DNA from: Cheilinus undulatus
Taxonomy: Eukaryota > Chordata > Actinopteri > Labriformes > Labridae
Direction of reading: 5' to 3'
NCBI RefSeq assembly: GCF_018320785.1
Contig: NC_054866.1
Span: 38,851,000-38,914,999 of the forward strand
Length of the DNA stretch: 64,000 bases
Positions 25,401 to 36,757 of the stretch are shown one piece after another (the stretch's first letter is position 1; every line of letters starts with the position of its first letter). A program made the translations under genes and the position numbers. The notes under the pieces were generated by a model. It had not been told where the DNA came from. It was given only the letters and a program-made list of their open reading frames with translations, and did not search any database.

Positions 25401-26770
25401 ACTTTTCCACTCAGGAGAAATGTTGGTTTCAGTTTTTTTCCCATTTCACCTAGTAGACAGCAGGAGCTGGGATCAAATTGCAAACCTTGCTACTAAGACA
25501 CAGTGGACTACCACTTATCCACAGCTGCATGTGTGAAGAAGTCTTTTACCTTTGACAAACAGTAGACTTCAAAAACATCTACTTCACTTTCACAACAAAT
25601 AGTACTGGACGATTTGACGACTGATGTGAAATTATGCTGGACATCATTGCCATTTGCAGTTGCAATTACTGTTTAATACAAAAATGATTTCATGAATCTA
25701 CTTGCTTGGTTAACAAGGAAAATGGTAATGACAGTTAAAGTGTGTATTTCTCTACTCAGAACATACAAAAATGAAAAAGCATAAAAGCAAAAAAAAAAAA
25801 AAAAAACACAAAATCTGAAGTCTTTACAGTATTAGTTTAAAAAAAAAAGGCTTTCCTTTTTTTTAAAATAAAAGGTACTGCTTTCTCATGTCTTTCTAAT
25901 TTTGATTACCAAAACACACAAAAACAAGGAAAGCAGGATTTTTTTGTAAACATTTCTAAAACACTAAAACTGAATGTTTGCATGATGTGTCGAGCTTAAC
26001 ATCGCTGCTGCATATTGCTCCTTCTGTGATTTAAAAAAAAATCTTTTGGATATGTTGCATCCATCTGAAACGTTTTACAAGTACTGACAATATGGTAACT
26101 CTGAGGAAAAGCACCACTGTAAAAAATACTGTTATTCACTATTTATCACTTTATTAGAGTACTCTTTCGGTTTTTGCAGTTCTGATTCATTGGTCTAAGT
26201 CTAAGATAAGGTCATTTCTTATGCAGTGGGATACTGATATTTACTCTGCAGTTATTTTTGATTTATTAACCTTTTAACAGCCTAGCATCACAAACGTAAA
26301 AGCGAAGGTACGGTTGGTAAATATGGCTTTATAATAGCTGATATCCACAGATGACTGCCCTGCCTTACTAATGAAACGTAATTCTTAAACCAACCTAGCA
26401 AAAATGTCAAGGCCATGCAAACATTACTGAGCTAAAACTGTTAACTGATATCTATGTTCAGTAAACTGTGTTTCTGTAGCATTAGGACTGAACTAAGTAA
26501 GCCTCACTAAAGTTTTAAAAACTTTTTCCAAAAACGCTCAACCCTGTTCCGGACTCGTCTTCATTTTGGGGCGGCGCTCATCATAACCCGTTACTTTTAG
26601 GAGAAAAAACTTCGGTCTCACTATCTTTGTTCTGGGTTTACGTCAGCAAAACGGCGAATACTTACAAGGGAAATCATTCATAACGCAAAACACGAACAAA
26701 AAGACAGTGAGGTCAGAGCTTACCCGAAAGCTCCTCTTCCGACAACTTTGATTTTCTCATACTTCTCCAT
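7222..26770 (-). CDS. nek8: NIMA-related kinase 8 (Nek8), complete, 15 coding exons
   Basis: Ser/Thr kinase of the ciliary inversin compartment (NPHP9 in human), working with inversin, NPHP3 and ANKS6 in kidney tubule and left-right development. Coding exons: 26724-26770, 24835-25040, 23724-23956, 23476-23607, 23045-23253, 22876-22955, 22602-22786, 21594-21741, 21031-21107, 18537-18654, 18239-18389, 15793-15956, 15293-15445, 10858-11016, 7222-7250. All introns are GT-AG and phases match; the total is 2091 nt, 696 residues plus stop (human 692). The kinase domain (about 4-258) has a glycine loop from G11, K33, HRD at 126-128, a DFG motif, and GTPCYISPE in the activation loop. A divergent linker follows, then RCC1 repeats from about residue 320 ([44 protein letters not shown]). 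The C-terminus is [11 protein letters not shown]. The start has G at -3 and +4. The catalytic residues are intact. Confidence 0.96.
8186..8835 (+). mobile_element. Non-LTR retrotransposon (CR1/L2/Rex1 group) 3' end, 5' truncated
   Basis: The plus strand encodes the C-terminal part of a LINE reverse-transcriptase polyprotein: [17 protein letters not shown], then [19 protein letters not shown], then after a break [13 protein letters not shown] and [12 protein letters not shown], ending [17 protein letters not shown]. Between about 8540 and 8575 a short deletion removes the expected linking segment and shifts the frame, so it is dead. It ends in a (GATG)n tail at 8819-8835, typical of this group of fish LINEs, and is inserted antisense to nek8 in its last intron. 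The exact family name is not certain. Confidence 0.85.
8938..9633. mobile_element. Foldback (long inverted-repeat) element
   Basis: The left arm starts tagcacctttttt and the right arm ends aaaaagtgcta. The two halves resemble each other in inverted orientation over roughly 250 bases each; both contain 'ggtaatta', 'agtaatttc' and 'taataatg' blocks in corresponding order. Flanks gttcttttgt (8928-8937) and gttctttttgt (9634-9644) look like a 9-11 bp target duplication with one indel. There is no coding capacity. It sits inside the 7834-9745 hAT copy. Confidence 0.6.
13397..13431 (+). repeat. (ATT)n microsatellite
   Basis: About eleven consecutive ATT units. They follow the motif 'tgtacagcactttgaaagtg', a sequence often found at fish LINE 3' ends, so the microsatellite may have grown from a retroposon tail. 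Confidence 0.9.
14006..14172 (+). repeat. Tandem repeat, three units of about 55-58 bp
   Basis: Units start at 14006, 14061 and 14119. Each contains 'atggcttgatcc', 'ttgtt', 'agcgtctttgct' (or a close variant) and 'aacattagcaa'. The third unit has drifted at its end. It lies inside the hAT-like copy in nek8 intron 13. Confidence 0.85.
16303..17210 (-). mobile_element. Tc1/mariner-like transposon, degenerate
   Basis: The terminal inverted repeats are cactatatggacaaaagtat at the left and its diverged complement at the right; both ends are flanked by TA (16301-16302 and 17211-17212). The minus strand (about 16414-16753) keeps the end of a DDE transposase: [18 protein letters not shown], then [17 protein letters not shown]. 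The usual catalytic glutamate of NPIEHLW is lysine. The 908-bp copy is shorter than an autonomous Tc1, and frames are broken. It lies in nek8 intron 11. Confidence 0.88.
18655..21030. other. nek8 intron 9, with a GC-richer block of unknown origin
   Basis: A 2.4-kb intron. From about 19106 to 19567 the sequence is clearly GC-richer than its surroundings. It begins tgtgacactcagc, contains AATAAA near 19547 and ends gggtttaca, which resembles a solo LTR. I could not find matching 5-bp flanks, so this is only a suggestion. No conserved exon was found. Confidence 0.3.
21742..22601. repeat. nek8 intron 7, with transposon fragment near 22320-22400
   Basis: The segment containing 'ttttgcatgaattactacat' and 'ggcatggaggtgatcagtct' is a fragment of a dispersed teleost DNA-transposon repeat that I recognise but cannot name. 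The rest of the intron shows nothing. Confidence 0.4.
25041..26723. other. nek8 intron 1, nothing further seen
   Basis: An AT-rich 1.7-kb intron between the start exon and the VAIK-lysine exon. It includes an A-run near 25790-25806. No exon or identifiable transposon was found. Confidence 0.5.
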
Positions 26771-26860
26771 CCCTGCTGCTCCCGAACGTTTCCGCGGTCT
26801 CCAGGCAACCCGTCCCCAATCCTACAGGACGCAGCGAGGGACAAAAAGGACGAGCGAGGA
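26771..26860 (-). promoter_or_regulatory. nek8: nek8 5' UTR / promoter with X-box-like RFX motif
   Basis: Immediately upstream of the nek8 start codon the sequence is CpG-rich. At 26797-26809 the minus strand reads GTTGCCTGGAGAC, which fits the relaxed X-box consensus RYYNYY-N(1-3)-RRNRAC with a perfect GTTGCC half-site. RFX factors bind X-boxes in promoters of ciliary genes, and NEK8 is a ciliary kinase. The site lies 27-39 bases from the ATG, so it may be in the 5' UTR or core promoter. Binding is inferred, not shown. Confidence 0.5.
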
Positions 26861-27261
26861 AAACCTTTTGGTTAAGCCCGTGAAACTGATTTATGAAAGT
26901 TATAAGAGGTATCGTTGTTGACCATGGGTGTTACTAGGGGTGAAAAGTAACGAACTACATTCACTCTAATTACCGTGATTGAGTGACTTTTTAAAGTAGT
27001 ATTTAAAATCAGTTTTGGGGAAGAATTTTTCTTCATTACATCTCATTTTATCATAGCCACCTATGGCGGGGTGGGGGGACAACCAAATTGGCGGGGTGGG
27101 GGCATAGAGGTTTTTTATTTATGCTGTAGTACAGTATAGCATTTCAAACTGTAAATACTGACAGACTTTATAACTAAGTCATGATCAACACAAATGTAAG
27201 GGTACCAGAGAAAAAAGATGAGGAAATGAGACCACTTTAAGGGGGAAATAATTAAATAATT

Positions 27262-27655
27262 GCAAAATAAAGGCAGAATTGGCAGAATGGATTAAAACTG
27301 GCAAAAATCGACAGAAATGGGTGAAAATTGGTTACAGAGTGGCAAAAAATTGTAGTAAAAACTTGGTTTAAAAGGTGCCAAAAACTGATTACAAACAGCA
27401 AATATAGGTTTAATAGGGCAAAAACGGGCAGGAAATGATGATAAGTGGTTAAAAAAGGGGCACAAATGGGTTAACAGTGGCAAAAGCATTCAAAGTGGCA
27501 AAAGGGATGGTTAATGTGGTAAAAGGGTTAGAGTTGCATAAAGTAAGTTAAAAGCTGCAAAAAAATGTTTAAAGGAGGCAAAAGTGAGTTTAACAGGGAA
27601 ACAAATACGGTAAAAATGTAATGAAACAGATGAAAAGGGGTTAAAAAGTGGCATG
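27262..27655 (+). repeat. Degenerate minisatellite, about 20-24 bp unit
   Basis: An imperfect tandem array in which 'gtggcaaaa' and 'ggttaaaa' alternate with variable spacing (for example ggcaaaaatcgacagaaatg, then gtggcaaaagcattcaaagt). It is strongly purine-rich on the plus strand and lies just upstream of nek8. It is non-coding. Confidence 0.8.
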
Positions 27656-29925
27656 AGTAAATAATGCAGACATCGGACCCTTATAATAACCTGACACTTT
27701 TTTTCAGCTCCAGAATGAATGAACTGTTAGCTAGGACACTAGCACTAATAGTATTGAACCAAGACAAATGCACTGTTATCAATAAATCACAACTGGGGAG
27801 AGCCCATTCACTGGGTTTTTTTCAAGCGACCGAGCAGTTCTGTAGGTAGGCCTAAATTTTGTTTTACATGTGCAGAGGTGAACAAAAAAGACAAAGCAAC
27901 AAAACCCAAAGAAAAAAAAATACACACTTCCCTCACACTGGACGTTGTGTGTTGTCAAAGCCAAACAGCTGAGTGGTTTCATCTTGTTGACAGAAAGTTT
28001 AGACCTCCTAATTTCTAACTGGTGTTGATGTTTTTACCCAGTCTTGATGATTTTAAAAATGTAGTGGAGAATAATACTTGTCTCAAAATTATACTTAAGT
28101 AAATTTAAATGACTGGTTTTTAAAAAGTATTAAAAAGTACAAGTACAGAACTGAGGAAAATCCCAGTTATGATGAATTTTGGACAAAAAGGACAAGAATG
28201 ACTGTACCCAACACCTGTTAGGCACAGCCTGTGTCTAATACTGTATGCCTCTGCCTAGTGAGATGTCAGATAGCAAGAAAACCAAAGGTTATCAGATCTG
28301 ATATTCTCTAATTAGGCATCACAGTTACAGATTATGGGCAGTAACTAGGCAGTACAAAGGCAGTGAAGTTGACTGTAGCAGACATTAGATGATATTTTGA
28401 CAACCTGCATGTGGAACAAAGGGTTTTTTTTTTTTTTTTTTTGTTAAAGAGTTTTTATTTTGGTAATGCAAATGTACTCTGATGCTTCACTTCCAGTGAT
28501 AATTTAACAAATTGAAAAAGTACAATTACTACAACATGAGTAAATATATTACTGTGGATCCCAGCCCAGTTTTATAACTACAGCTCCACTGAGCTTATGA
28601 CACTGGTGTTTTAAAAACAGCAATGTAATTTAAAGTCACATCCAACTCAAAGGCTTATTAGCTTATCAGTTTTCAATAAAGTGCCACTGTTGGCCTACTT
28701 TAGTTCCAGTTACAAACAGAATTGATCTTTACTGTCCATTTGATGTGACTTTATTGGACAAAAAAGCAGACCAGTGTTGTCTTCCTGGAAAAACGGATAC
28801 AGTAAAACATGTATTATTAGTGCAGCATCTCAAATAAGGGCCTTAGATTCTAAACTTTTTATCCAGACGCCTGGTGATTATACAGCGCCATCCTCCTGTC
28901 TGAGATTAGCAGGAAGGAGGCTGCATATGAGCGCTGTTTCCCCTCTCTGCCATGATGATAATAAATGCTTTGTGCTGTAACAAAGCCACTGCTGTGTTGT
29001 ACTGGAGTACATACCTCCTCTATTATCACCAATCTGAAATAATGATACATCACCACAAACAGTCAGCTTCACATAATTGGACCCCTTCTCTACACTTTGC
29101 ATTTCTTTTAAATGAAGTTTGGTGGAAAGAGGACAGGTGAGTAGGTTGTTTCTCAAAACAATACTTTGCTCTTTCTCAGGGATATAATATCTTAACAAAG
29201 GAGCACCTCAAGGAGTCTTGTAATGCATGCCACTCCTCAGACAAGCTTAGTGACATATTTGGCCCATCTTCTGTCAGCAGGAGATCTGTCTAAAATGCTA
29301 CAGTCAGTTTGAAAGAATGCACGGTGATAAAACAGTGAAACTGGTGCTAAACCCTGGGTATGAACCTGAGCTGGAGGAGCCATTAATCTCAAGATGAGAC
29401 AGGAGGTGGTGGGTGTTTATTCCATCAGAGCCTCGCTTTCACCTTTGTCACTTAGTTGAACACAGACGTGACACTATGACGTTTCAAGAACAAGAGAACA
29501 GGTGTAAATAATAAGATTTATGAAGGCTGAATACCTAACACCTGTTTATTTATTGCTATGATGAGTCAAAGTGTCTGTTGTGAAAAAGGTCTTCTGGCAC
29601 ATGTCTTTGTTCAAGTCTCAACAAATTAAGTCATTGCCAAAAGCTCAGATAATAAAAATGATATAAATTTCAATTTTATTTGGAGAACTGAAACGTTTTG
29701 CCCACAGCTGTTTCCTTAAATTCTCTCTCTCTTATCTCATATGTATGAAAAGAAACACTTTTAAGTTATAAAGACAGGTCATCTTTTACATGAAATGTCT
29801 TTATTTTCTCTTTAGTTGAACAGGTGCTTATTTGCTGTTTTGCATGACTTTTGGCAAGCATAAATGGGCCAGTACTAAGTTCTCCTTTTCTTATATGTTT
29901 TCTTATATGTTAGCCAATGCTAAGA

Positions 29926-30219
29926 TAGCTATGCTAGCTATGTAGTTAATGATACCACATAAGACAACATAGCTAGGTTAGCTTTAGCAATGTAAGCTTT
30001 AGCAAATGTAGCTAAAGCTTACATAGCTATGCTAGCTACGTAATTAAAGTTGCTGCATAAACCAACATAGCTAAGTTTGCTTTAGCAATATGAGTTTTAC
30101 CGAATGTAGCCAAAAACCACGCAGCTATACTAGCTGTGTAGTTAAAATTTCCACATAAGCCAACATAGCTGAGTTTGTCTTAGCCATGTGAGCTTAAGCA
30201 AGGTAGCTAAAGCTACTGT
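29926..30219 (+). repeat. Tandem repeat, three 98-bp units rich in AGCTA
   Basis: Units start at 29926, 30024 and 30122, spaced exactly 98 bp. Each carries agctatgctagct (or a one-base variant), 'gtagttaa', 'cataa..caacatagct', 'tttagcaatgt' and 'gtagctaaa'. The repeat is dense in AGCT palindromes. No open frame or transposon ends were identified. Confidence 0.88.
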
Positions 30220-32065
30220 AGGTATATAAATAATGTAGATATGCAGCCCATGACTGCTCTGTGGGCTGAGCTATGTAAACTTAGCTACATTGGCTGCGTC
30301 ACTATGTTAACTATGCAGTTTTACACAGATGATGGAACTCTGTAAGCTGTGTTTCCTATGTTAGAGTGTCTTCATGGAGGACAAACTTTTTTTCTGTAAG
30401 CAGATTGTTTACTCAGCATCATTAAACATTTTGTAATCAGATTTTTTACTACTTCTTGGTATCTGAGCCCTAAACCTCGCCGTAATTGGAATTTAAATAT
30501 GATTTAATTTTGAAAATATTTCTTGTATGTCCATTCTGACAGAGACGGCTTCTCACGTGAGGAGCTATCAAAGATGTGCAGTCTGCAGCCAGACGTTTGT
30601 AGTTTCACATATTGAAGAGTTGCTACAAAACTAACTTAGTATCTCGTAACTTCAGAAGCAGTTTATTATCAAAAAAAAGTTATCATGATGCTAACTCTGT
30701 TAGCCCCTTGTTGGTTATTTCCATCATGTTTTAGCATTAAGCTAACAAACTAAAGCCTTATCTACACTTGCACAAAACTCCTAAAAATCTTTCTTGAATC
30801 GACCTGGGTAAGCTGTATGAGTGAACACAAACAATAATGATTTTTACCCTGACTTTATCCTGAAATTTCCCTGCTATTATTTTACCTCCCCAACTGCTCC
30901 ACTAACAAAAACAACCGTGGACAAACTTTAAAAACTGCTTCAGGTAGTAATAACAAGCAGTTGAATTTCATTTATTTGACACTAGTTAACACGCTGCAAC
31001 TTATATTCACTTCATGTAACTTTACTAAAAAATAAGTCCCAAATTTTCTTTTTTAGAGAGTGACAAGCAAACTTCAAAACTTCCTGCTGTGATGGACAAG
31101 TGTTTCTGGGTAAACAGCAATGATATTTAAAAAAAAATAAATAAATACATAAATTAGGGTTGCCTGTGTGAAAAGGGCGTGTACATCCAGGCCCACTTGT
31201 GCACCCCTGGAGAATAATGCACCAGCCACCATTGCAAATAGTTGCCTTGTGCTATATCAATAAACCAAGATATGCTATAGATAACAAGATGAAGTACTAT
31301 TAAAAAAGATATATTTACATCAAGTATGAAATAATATCTTTTTTTGAGATTTTCAAAAATATATGTATAACGATTAATGCATAAATAATCAGTCTGCTCT
31401 TATCTTGAACCTAAAATGTATTTTTACCATCTGAGTATGCAATCAAATCTTTCTCTGAGCAATAGCGACCCATGGCTGACCTATTTGTGTTTGTATATTT
31501 ATGAAGCACTTTCTGGAAATCAATTAAACCCTAGATTTTCTCTCAATCAGCTCCTCAGAGAGTCTCCACAGAAGTGGTTACTCAACAGGCCCTCGGGGAG
31601 AGGAAGAAGCACCAAGAGATCAATACGGTTCAGTGCTGATCCCAGGCACAAGAAGATTAATCTCTTTATATGATATGTAGAGTGTCTCTGGTGTGACCTG
31701 CAGGTGCACAAAACACACCAGCAGCAAAAGACTATGAAACCTTTTGTATCCTGAAATCCTGAGCAGAGTCTGAAGAAACTTGAAGCTCTAGCTGTGACTA
31801 ATGACAGGTTCCTATGCATAAACTATAGGGGCAAAAGCCTCCTTTTGTTCTCAAACTAAGACTAAGTGTAGAGAGAAGCAACCAGGAAACACAAGATATG
31901 GTGTTGAGTTACATCTCTTTCTCTGACTGCAGGGTGTTATGTTGCTGAGAGCGCTGCACTGTATGGAAATAAGCACATAAATCAGAAGGCTTGTGTTTCA
32001 TGCTATAAGGTTTATACTTGAACAAAAAGGAGCATCAGATCTATTGACAGGAATGATCACATATA

Positions 32066-33409
32066 CAACCCCAGTTCCAGTGTAAAATGTAAACAGAAAC
32101 ATATTACAATGATTTGCATATCTCATGAACCCATTTTGCTCATTAGCTCATTTTGTAGTTTGATGGCAGCAACACATTCCAAAAAAATGGAACAGGGCAA
32201 CAAAAGGCAGGAAAAGTAAGTGGTAGTCATGTAAAAACAGTTGGAGGAGCATTTTGCAACTAATTATGTTAACTGGCCACAGGTCAGTAACCTGATCAGG
32301 TATAAAAGGAGCATTTAGAGAGGCAGAGTCTATCAGAAATAAAGATGGGCAGGCATTCACCAATCTGCAAAAACTGTGCTGAAAAATTGAAGAACAATTT
32401 CCCTAAATGTAAAATTGTAAAGACTTTGACTAACCCACCATCTACAGTCCATTATAGTATCAAAAGATTTAAAGAGTCTGGATAACTATCTGCACGAAGG
32501 ACAAGGCGGAAGATCAATACTGCATCTAAAACAGGTACATGAAGTTTGCCATGCCATCTACCAATGCAAGTTAGAGCTGTATCATGCCAAAAAGACGCCA
32601 TATGTGAGCACGATCTAGAAATGCTCATTTAAAATGGACTGAGACAAAATGGAAAACTGTTCTGTGGTCGGATTAATCAAATATGAATTTTTTTTGGGGG
32701 GGGGGGGGGTGATCATGGATCCCATGTCCTAACCATCTAGTCTGCTATCATCACTCAGTTCAAAAGCATGCATCTCTGATGGTATGGGGTTGCATTAATG
32801 TCTATGGCGTGGGCAGCTGAAGGCACTATCAATGCCGAAAAGTAGATAGAGGTTTTAGAGCAACATATGATCCCATCCAGACAACGCCCCTTCAGAACAG
32901 GTCTTGCATATTTCAGCAAGACAACGCTAAATCACATCGCATCAACACAACGGTATAGCTTCATAATAGAGTGCTGAATTTGCCTGCCAGCAGTCCAGTC
33001 CTTTCACCAATAGAAAACATCTGACCCATCATAAAACAATAAAGAAGGCCCAGAACTGTTGAGCAGCTAGAATCCTACATCAGGCAAGAATGGGACAACA
33101 TTCCTCTCCCAAAACTCCATTAACTGGTTTCCTCACTTCCCAGACGTTTACAGACTGTTGTTGAAAGAAGAGGGGATGATACTCAGTGTTCATAATTGCC
33201 CTGTCCCTACTTTTATGAGACATGCTGCTGCGACTGAATTCAAAATGAGCTAATGTTTTTTTCATGAAATGGTCAGAAGTCCCAGTTTCAACATCTGAAT
33301 TGTTGTTTATGTTCTATTGTGAATAAAATATGGGGATATTTGCAATATTTGTTATATTTGTTTTTTTTTTCATTTTACACAGCAAACCAACTTTTTGGAA
33401 TTGGGGTTG
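32066..33409 (+). mobile_element. Tc1/mariner-group transposon, full length but inactivated
   Basis: The termini caaccccagttcca (left) and tggaattggggttg (right) are inverted and flanked by TA. Similarity between the ends extends inward about 200 bp, so the inverted repeats are long. The plus strand carries transposase remnants: a helix-turn-helix region (CKIVKTLTNPPSTVHYSIK), FQQDNAKSH around the second catalytic aspartate, SPIENI near the third acidic residue, and EQLESYIRQEWDNIP. Several in-frame stops interrupt them. At 1344 bp this is close to autonomous length. It is intergenic between nek8 and tlcd1. Confidence 0.85.
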
Positions 33410-33685
33410 TATGTCTTTTAAAAACACATGTAAGAGTCAGTAAGGGTTTTAATGAAGCTATGTGGCTTGAAATGTATAGGGCTTGCAGAGTGAAAGTCAC
33501 TCTCATGGAGAGAGGCGCCCCCAAGTGGTTTGATAAAGACCTGGGAGAACCAAGGAGCTGAAAAATCATGTTATGAGATGGTTCCTCATCAAATAAGGCT
33601 TTGCTGCCATCTGATGGCATCTTTTTAAACTGCAGCCTGTGCTTTGCAAAGTTTCCTTTTTGGATGTGGAGGAGGGATCACATTT

Positions 33686-33982
33686 AGGGCTGTAGGTGAA
33701 GCAGTGGACAGTGCCGTAACCTCACAGTAAGGAGGTTCCTGGTTTGAATCCTGGTCAGACAGAGCCTTGCTGTTGGGGGATTACATGTTCTCTCTGGATA
33801 CTCAGGCCACCTCCCACAGTCCAAAAGCAGGCTTGTTTGGTTAATTGGTTACTCTATGTCAGTGATAGATGTGATTGGTGACCAGTCCATGGGTGTACTG
33901 GCCTCTCGCCCAATGACAGCTGGGACTGGTTCCAGCCCTGCACAACCCTGAATGAGACAGGAAGTAAAGATGATAGACGGAT
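33686..33982 (+). repeat. tRNA-derived SINE, near full length
   Basis: The head has a tRNA-like organisation with a B-box match at 33741-33751 (ggtttgaatcc). The body shares 'cttgtttggttaattggt', 'gaccagtccatgggtgt' and 'acagctgggactggttcca' with the truncated copy at 1795-2068. It ends near a 'gatagacggatgg' tail. This matches a common teleost SINE architecture. Confidence 0.75.
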
Positions 33983-35162
33983 GGGCTAACATTAAATTAA
34001 CACTGAAGCATCCTTTCAAGTGTTTTTTTGGGTATCATTGTCTTCAATGGATGGTAGAAACTGGGAACAGAAAAAAGAAGAGAACATAAATAAAGAGGGA
34101 ATGAAAATCTAAATGAGTTTCATCAAAGAGAGGTAAACTCCTCTCATGTGGGTTTGTATTTCACACAGACATCTGTGGTGCAGCTGGGACTAATATGTTC
34201 AAGGTGAGAACGGCCATAGCAGCAGCTTTTCCTCAGTTTTTCTCCAGTCTGCAGAGTGGCCAGCTGTGAGGAATGAGAGCCACACGGTGTTTATGGAAAG
34301 AGTTATAGGCAGAGAAGAGTGGGGTTACGATATTTACATTGTTAAATTGATGTGAGCAGAATACTGATTACTGATTTACAACCAGTTTGTTCAATAAAAA
34401 AGATATAGAATAAGATAGAATAGATAGAATAAGAATTCTGCATTTACTAGCAGTTGTTCCTAACCTTTTTTTCTTGGGCCCTTCTACTTATAGCTAGCTG
34501 AACCCTCACCACCACAGCCACCAAGACCCATCCAAATTCTGCAAAACATCACCATCAATTTTAACAGTTTCATTGATAAAACCGAAGATAATAGATCTAC
34601 ATGAATGTTTTCATACTAAAGTTTTCATGATAAACACTTTTAACTGAGTGTTTATCATGACTTTATTATAACGTGCAAAACAAATTATGACAAACTGAAA
34701 GCAGACAAAGCCTCGTAGCCCCCAGACCTTTGGTGCCCTGACATGTCTGCTGTGTTTTTATCATGTATAAGCTGTGTTCTAAGTGTGTTTAATTGTTTAA
34801 ATGTTGGGTATCTGCTATTAATACAACTCAGAGTCCTGCAGGCTAGCTGCTCTGTTTGTAAAGGGTCTGATACAAATACAGATTGATTGAGATTCATCTA
34901 AAGTTGTTCCCTTGCATTTTATTTGCCATTTATTTGAGTTGAGGGTTGACAGTAAATAAATAATTTTATTTTTTTTTATTCTTGTCTAAAGGTGTTGGCT
35001 ACAGTTAAATAGAGCATCCTGGATCTTTTCTTGTCAAGCAAAAGCATTAGAAGTTCGGCAGACTAGATCAGAGAAAAACCTGGTTTGGAGAAGAAATAAA
35101 GTTCTGTGAAATTACCAAGAACATGTAAATACATGGCATGTTTGAACAATGTGGCTCTGTCC

Positions 35163-35646
35163 TTACCTTGCAAAGCAGATGGATATGCCCATTTCAGTGT
35201 TACTCACTGGCGAATCCATCTTGCAAAACCCCTGTCTGAGCCATTTGGGAAAGTGACAGGACCAAACAGCAAGTAGCAACAAGAAACCGGTGCAGTTATG
35301 GCAGAAGACATTAGCGTGGATGCTGCTAAAGTGTCAGTTTGATCAGACCTTGACAACATTTCCTTGTTAAAAGAACAAAGAACACCATTGAGTTGTTTTC
35401 TTTTCAAAAACGAAAGAAAGTTGTGTACTAACATGTCTACAGTTGCCATGGTTCACGCTATGCAATTCTCAATTGAGTTTACCCGTCGGTAGGGGCTACG
35501 TCAAGTGTTTTGTTGTTCTGAATGGCCCGTAAAGATGTGACAGACAGAACGTTTATCCAATCACCCTTTGAGTTTTTTTTTTACCCTGTGTATGAGAGGT
35601 TTACCAGATGGATGTGTGAAACAAATCCATTTTGCGTGCAAGGTTA
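35163..35646. mobile_element. MULE-like MITE, copy A
   Basis: The left end ttaccttgcaaagcagatgg is inverted relative to the right end ccattttgcgtgcaaggtta. An exact 9-bp duplication, gctctgtcc, flanks it (35154-35162 and 35647-35655). The 484-bp copy has no coding capacity. A subterminal block, 'cactggcgaatccatcttgc', recurs in the copies near 40.98 and 43.3 kb. A 9-bp duplication is typical of Mutator-like elements, hence the tentative class. Confidence 0.75.
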
Positions 35647-35769
35647 GCTCTGTCCCAATGTGCTAACGGAAAATTGAAAGGGTTTTGGATCCATCACCTA
35701 AACTCTTAAAGTAAACTAGCGGAGCATAAACAAAATATAAAAATGCCAACAAAACATAAGTGCCTTATC

Positions 35770-36729
35770 TAGGTGGGAGAAAAATCGATACAGCATAGTA
35801 TCCAAGAGGCTGAGGCTTACCTGTGGCTCCTCTGGGATAAAATAATTGCAAGAGGAAGTAATAAAATCAGTATCCCACTGTAAGTCTTTCATTCAGATCA
35901 TATCCCCAGGCTGTTGTCATTAGTATAAACTTGAAGTGTTTACGTTCATCGTTCGTTTGTAAGGAGGGAGGTAAAGTAACAACATGAAAGCATGTCATTT
36001 TCACTTTTTAAAATCATACATTTTTTGTGTTTATTATTTTGTGGCATATTTAAGTTGTTTAATTTAACAGAACTCCAAAAATGTTGTTTTCTTTTAGTTT
36101 TAAGAATATAGACTTTTAACCTCTAACATTATTTTGACAGCTTTGGAACATCCATGTTCAATTTTTAATTAAGGACCCCCCCCCCCAAAAAAAAGAAGGG
36201 CATCTGATTCGTCGATGAATCGAGAAAATAATCAGCCGATTCACTGATGATTGAAACCATCGTTTGTTGTAGCCGTAATCAGATCGTCTCATCCACCAAG
36301 TATCAATTTTTTTTCAAATTAATTGCAAATATAAACTGAAGTCTATGATACTATGTAGAAAAATAAAATCAATTGTTTGGACAATTGTTTGTCCAGTGTG
36401 GTCGGCAGAGGTGACGGTCATAGAGCAGGAGAAAGTTAGTACAACAAACATGGCAGCACCAGGGGAAGGACATTAGGGATGCAAGCAGGGCACAAATGAG
36501 ATGGACACGACACATGAGGTTTGCAAGAAGTGCAACATGAAAATAAAATACTGAAAAACATGAGGGCAAGACTAATGCTAAATCAGCTAAACAGTTGAAA
36601 AAATAGTATAGATCACGATATATCGCAATATATGGTATCGCAATACTCACTGTATTGCAAAATGTAAAAATAAATCGCAATATCGAATCATGACCCAAGT
36701 ATCTTGATTCCTGGTGATTCCCACCCCTA
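35770..36729. mobile_element. hAT-like element, larger copy of the 44386-44634 family
   Basis: It shares with 44386-44634 an almost unchanged stretch, including 'tgtccagtgtggtcggcaga' and 'tgacggtcatagagcaggag'. The right end is ctggtgattcccaccccta. The left end (taggtgggagaaaaatcgat) is plausible, but the flanking 8-mers do not match, so the 5' boundary is uncertain. No transposase frame is seen. Confidence 0.6.
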
Positions 36730-36731
36730 AT

Positions 36732-36757
36732 ATAGATAGATAGATAGATAGATAGAT
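36732..36757 (+). repeat. (GATA)n microsatellite
   Basis: About six tandem TAGA/GATA units directly abutting the right end of the hAT-like copy. Confidence 0.9.

Noticed and set aside
29926-30219. Regularly spaced repeats as a CRISPR array
   Set aside because: Repeat units abut without unique spacers, and the host is a vertebrate.
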